A stretch of DNA of 64,000 nucleotides from Bacillus sp. 2205SS5-2 (GTDB lineage Bacteria > Bacillota > Bacilli > Bacillales > Bacillaceae_K), in assembly GCF_037024155.1 (NCBI RefSeq), contig NZ_JAYKTS010000005.1:1-64000 (forward strand). The letters run 5' to 3'. Below, piece after piece: positions 61,711-64,000 of this stretch. Made by a program: the position numbers and the translations under genes. Within the stretch, counting starts at the first letter, position 1; every line of letters starts with the position of its first letter. The notes below the pieces were generated by a model. That model made no database searches. It was given only the letters and a program-made list of their open reading frames with translations, and was not told the origin of the DNA.

Positions 61711-63684
61711 TTATGCTTCTGATAATGTTTGGTTTTTCTTTTCTTTTGTCATAAATTGTAGAACAAGCATACCGACAAATACAGCTAGTCCGATAAAATC
61801 CGTATGGATTTGAGGATAAATCAGTAATAATCCTGCAATGACGCTGATGATTCTTTCAACCCAATGAAGCTTTCGGTACCAAAAACCGATCATTCCGCCT
61901 CCAATTGCTATCATTCCTGTTACAGCTGTAAAAATAATCCAAAGTAAATTTGGTATGGTAGTATCGATCATTAACAACTCCGGAGATAGAACAAACATAT
62001 ACGGAATGATAAACGCTGCAATGGCTAGTTTTGCAGCACTAACTCCCGTTCGTATCGGTTCTCCGCCTGAAACACCGGCAGCAGCGAAGGCCGCTAAGGC
62101 AACAGGTGGAGTAATATCCGCAATGATCCCAAAGTAAAAGACAAACAAATGGGCTGCAAGTTCTGGTGCACCTAATAAAATAATCGCCGGTGCTGCAATG
62201 GTAGATGTAATAACATAGTTAGCGGTTGTTGGCGAACCCATACCTAAGATAATGGACGCAATCATGGTAAAGAAAAGGGTTAATAATAATTTTCCGCTTT
62301 CAGAACTAGCTAAATCTCCAGCTAAATCAACCAGACCGTTAGCCAGTGTTAAACCAAGTCCAGTCTTCGTGACAACGCCGACAATTATCCCAGCACAAGC
62401 CGTGGCAGCTGCTACCGCAAGAGCTGTTCGTGCTCCGTCAACGAGGGCTTCAATGGCTTTCTTTAACCCAATACGGGTATCTTTCCGAATGGCGCTTACA
62501 ACAATCGTAGAAACTATTGACCAAAGTGCTGCTCTCATGACACTCATCCCGCTAACAAGAAGAATGACTACCGTTAAAATCGGAATAAGTAAATATATTT
62601 TCTTCAATACTTCTCTCCGATTCGGCATTTCTTCTTCTGTTAATCCTCGTAAACCAATACGTTTAGCTTCAAAATGAGTCATAATCCAAATCCCAGTAAA
62701 ATAAAGAAGTGCTGGAATGGCAGCCGCTTTGGCAATTTCCCAATACGTAATGCCTTCAATAAACTCCACCATTAAGAAGGCGGCAGCTCCCATAATTGGA
62801 GGCATTAATTGACCACCCGTGGAAGCAGCTGCTTCCACGCCCCCAGCAAATTCCTTCTTGTAACCAAGCTTCTTCATCATCGGAATCGTAAATGATCCAG
62901 ATGTTACTACATTGGCAACTGAGCTTCCGCTAATTGTTCCTTGTAGAGCTGAGGAAAAGATTGCTACCTTTGCAGGTCCACCAACGCGTTTTCCTGCAAT
63001 CGCCACAGCTAAGTCATTAAAATACTGTCCGACTCCTGTTTTCACTAAGAAAGAACCAAATAGTAAGAACAAGAAAATAAACGTAGCCGATACGTATAAA
63101 GGTGTCCCTAGAATACCTTCACCTGTAAAAAACATGGTCTTGACTATGTCATCCAAGTCATAGCCTCGATGAGATAAAAATCCCGGCATAGAACGCCCGT
63201 AATACATGTAAAGTAAAAATAAGGATGCGATAACCGTAATTGGCATACCAACTGCTCGCCTAGTAGCTTCTAGCACTAGAACAATGGCCAGTAATCCGAT
63301 AACAAAATCGGTTGTGGTCATTATTCCCACTCGGTTCACTATGGTTTCATGCATAATAGGCAAATAGGAACCTACTACGATAGAAACTCCAGCTAAAATG
63401 AGATCATACCAAGCAACCTTCCCTTTTTTTAATGAATTTTTTCGAGCTGGAAATAACAAAAATATTAATGATAATGCAAACCCTAAGTGAATACTTAGCA
63501 AAGTTTGTCGTGGGAAAATTTGCGAAATAGATGCAAAAAGTTGAAAAATCGAAAAAGCTAAAAGACCTAAGAAAATTAACCATCCCATCCAACCCTTAAT
63601 ATCTCTTGTGTTTGATTCTGGATCAAAACGCTCTAATAGTTGCTTCTGCTCTTGGGCAGATAATGATTCATGCTTGTTACTCAT
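61711..63684 (-). CDS. TRAP transporter permease, fused small and large subunits
   Basis: About 657 residues from ATG 63684 (GGAG, 9 bases; the ATG at 63690 is too close). There are about sixteen hydrophobic helices: four or so at the N-terminus as in the small 4TM subunit, then the DctM-like 12TM part. FSSALQGTISGSSVANVVTSGSFTIPMMKKLGY and GMGSPTTANYVITSTIAAPAI are signature blocks. TRAP systems of this fused kind pair with a TAXI-type binding protein and import organic acids by sodium symport. The binding protein is presumably upstream, outside the window. Confidence 0.9.
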   Translation of the reverse strand: MSNKHESLSAQEQKQLLERFDPESNTRDIKGWMGWLIFLGLLAFSIFQLFASISQIFPRQTLLSIHLGFALSLIFLLFPARKNSLKKGKVAWYDLILAGVSIVVGSYLPIMHETIVNRVGIMTTTDFVIGLLAIVLVLEATRRAVGMPITVIASLFLLYMYYGRSMPGFLSHRGYDLDDIVKTMFFTGEGILGTPLYVSATFIFLFLLFGSFLVKTGVGQYFNDLAVAIAGKRVGGPAKVAIFSSALQGTISGSSVANVVTSGSFTIPMMKKLGYKKEFAGGVEAAASTGGQLMPPIMGAAAFLMVEFIEGITYWEIAKAAAIPALLYFTGIWIMTHFEAKRIGLRGLTEEEMPNRREVLKKIYLLIPILTVVILLVSGMSVMRAALWSIVSTIVVSAIRKDTRIGLKKAIEALVDGARTALAVAAATACAGIIVGVVTKTGLGLTLANGLVDLAGDLASSESGKLLLTLFFTMIASIILGMGSPTTANYVITSTIAAPAIILLGAPELAAHLFVFYFGIIADITPPVALAAFAAAGVSGGEPIRTGVSAAKLAIAAFIIPYMFVLSPELLMIDTTIPNLLWIIFTAVTGMIAIGGGMIGFWYRKLHWVERIISVIAGLLLIYPQIHTDFIGLAVFVGMLVLQFMTKEKKNQTLSEA

Positions 63685-64000
63685 GAACATTCACTCCTTT
63701 CCACATTTGCCATAGGGATAACTTTCCAACAGATAGCTTCACCCCAGATCCCCCTTCAAAATATGAAGTAAAGGGGTAGGTTCGGTCTTGAATATGCAAA
63801 AGATGATTAGCCTTCACCTTTCCAATTCTCATCGAAATAGATGGAAAAATCCGATTCATCTTTCCAATTTCATATTGACCATCAGTCGTCATCGTAAACA
63901 CTTCTCCAGCTTCTGCTGAAGAAGGCATGCCAATTGCCATATCTTCATAAGTTAATTTTGTTTGTACAATGTGTTGGTTTTTGCTTATGTTATACCACTC
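63677..64000 (-). CDS. DUF1850 protein, partial at the right edge
   Basis: The visible frame is 107 residues and continues beyond the right edge (EWYNISKNQHIVQTKL). It has GMPSSAEAGEVFTM and RIGKVKANHLLHI, the DUF1850 pattern. DUF1850 genes stand next to fused TRAP permeases and may be accessory subunits. It overlaps the permease start by 8 bases, so the two are coupled. Confidence 0.75.
   Translation of the reverse strand, partial: EWYNISKNQHIVQTKLTYEDMAIGMPSSAEAGEVFTMTTDGQYEIGKMNRIFPSISMRIGKVKANHLLHIQDRTYPFTSYFEGGSGVKLSVGKLSLWQMWKGVNVHE

Overview
The window reads as chromosome of a low-GC, Gram-positive, endospore-former-type bacterium of the Bacillaceae. Supporting signs are strong AGGAGG-type ribosome binding sites with some TTG and GTG starts, yceCDEFGH-type tellurium/stress genes, a YueH-like protein, PadR/HAAS and SgrR/MFS pairs, and two cobalamin riboswitches. 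I cannot fix the genus from sequence alone.

Layout. 1-8.8 kb: an IS200/IS605-type element running off the left edge, a reductase-like SDR gene, an RND efflux pump, a decayed EAL-domain gene, prfC and a small YueH-like gene. 9-18.6 kb: nucleoside transporter (NupC type), aromatic acid exporter-like protein, a stand-alone MurE, an M42 aminopeptidase, a PAS sensor kinase, an unknown protein and a cardiolipin synthase. 18.7-30.3 kb: a complete extended Ter (tellurium/stress) locus with ATP-grasp, three TerD proteins, TerC, a citrate-lyase-like TIM barrel, a phosphoribosyltransferase, a StiP-family protein, a HAD phosphatase, a YceG-family protein and TelA. 30.3-38.7 kb: an accessory, decaying region with IS21, endonuclease/phosphatase, NUDIX, GNAT and MFS pseudogenes around an intact GNAT, a MurJ/YtgP-type flippase and a second DNA clamp (DnaN). 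38.7-41.8 kb: divergent MFS exporter and SgrR-like regulator. 42.3-54.1 kb: a cobalamin uptake, remodelling and nucleotide-loop assembly locus in two operons (btuF-btuC-btuD/cbiZ-cbiB-cobD-cobU-cobS-cobC-cobU-like; and cobO-cobQ-cobT), each behind its own cobalamin riboswitch and terminator. 54.6-61.7 kb: a pentanucleotide tandem repeat, a HAAS/PadR pair with a long palindromic operator candidate, integrase and IS630/IS3 remnants, a histidine phosphatase, a DoxX-like protein and a tRNA-Val. 61.7-64 kb: a fused TRAP permease and a DUF1850 gene cut by the right edge.

How it works together. The Ter genes probably make and use a nucleotide-like metabolite for envelope or oxidative stress. The cobalamin locus imports corrinoids, strips foreign lower ligands (CbiZ), and rebuilds cobamide through adenosylation, amidation, aminopropanol addition and lower-ligand attachment, repressed by cobalamin.

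The most unusual thing I found is not a protein system. It is a dispersed family of about 150-180 bp miniature inverted-repeat elements with ends starting GGCTGTTTTCG or GGCTCTTTTCG, and 8-bp target duplications in the best copies. There are at least eleven full or partial copies in 64 kb, several next to broken genes and one inside the Ter locus. I saw no CRISPR array and no convincing wholly undescribed protein system. The best protein-level oddity is a pair of complementary, partly degenerate CobU homologues in one operon.
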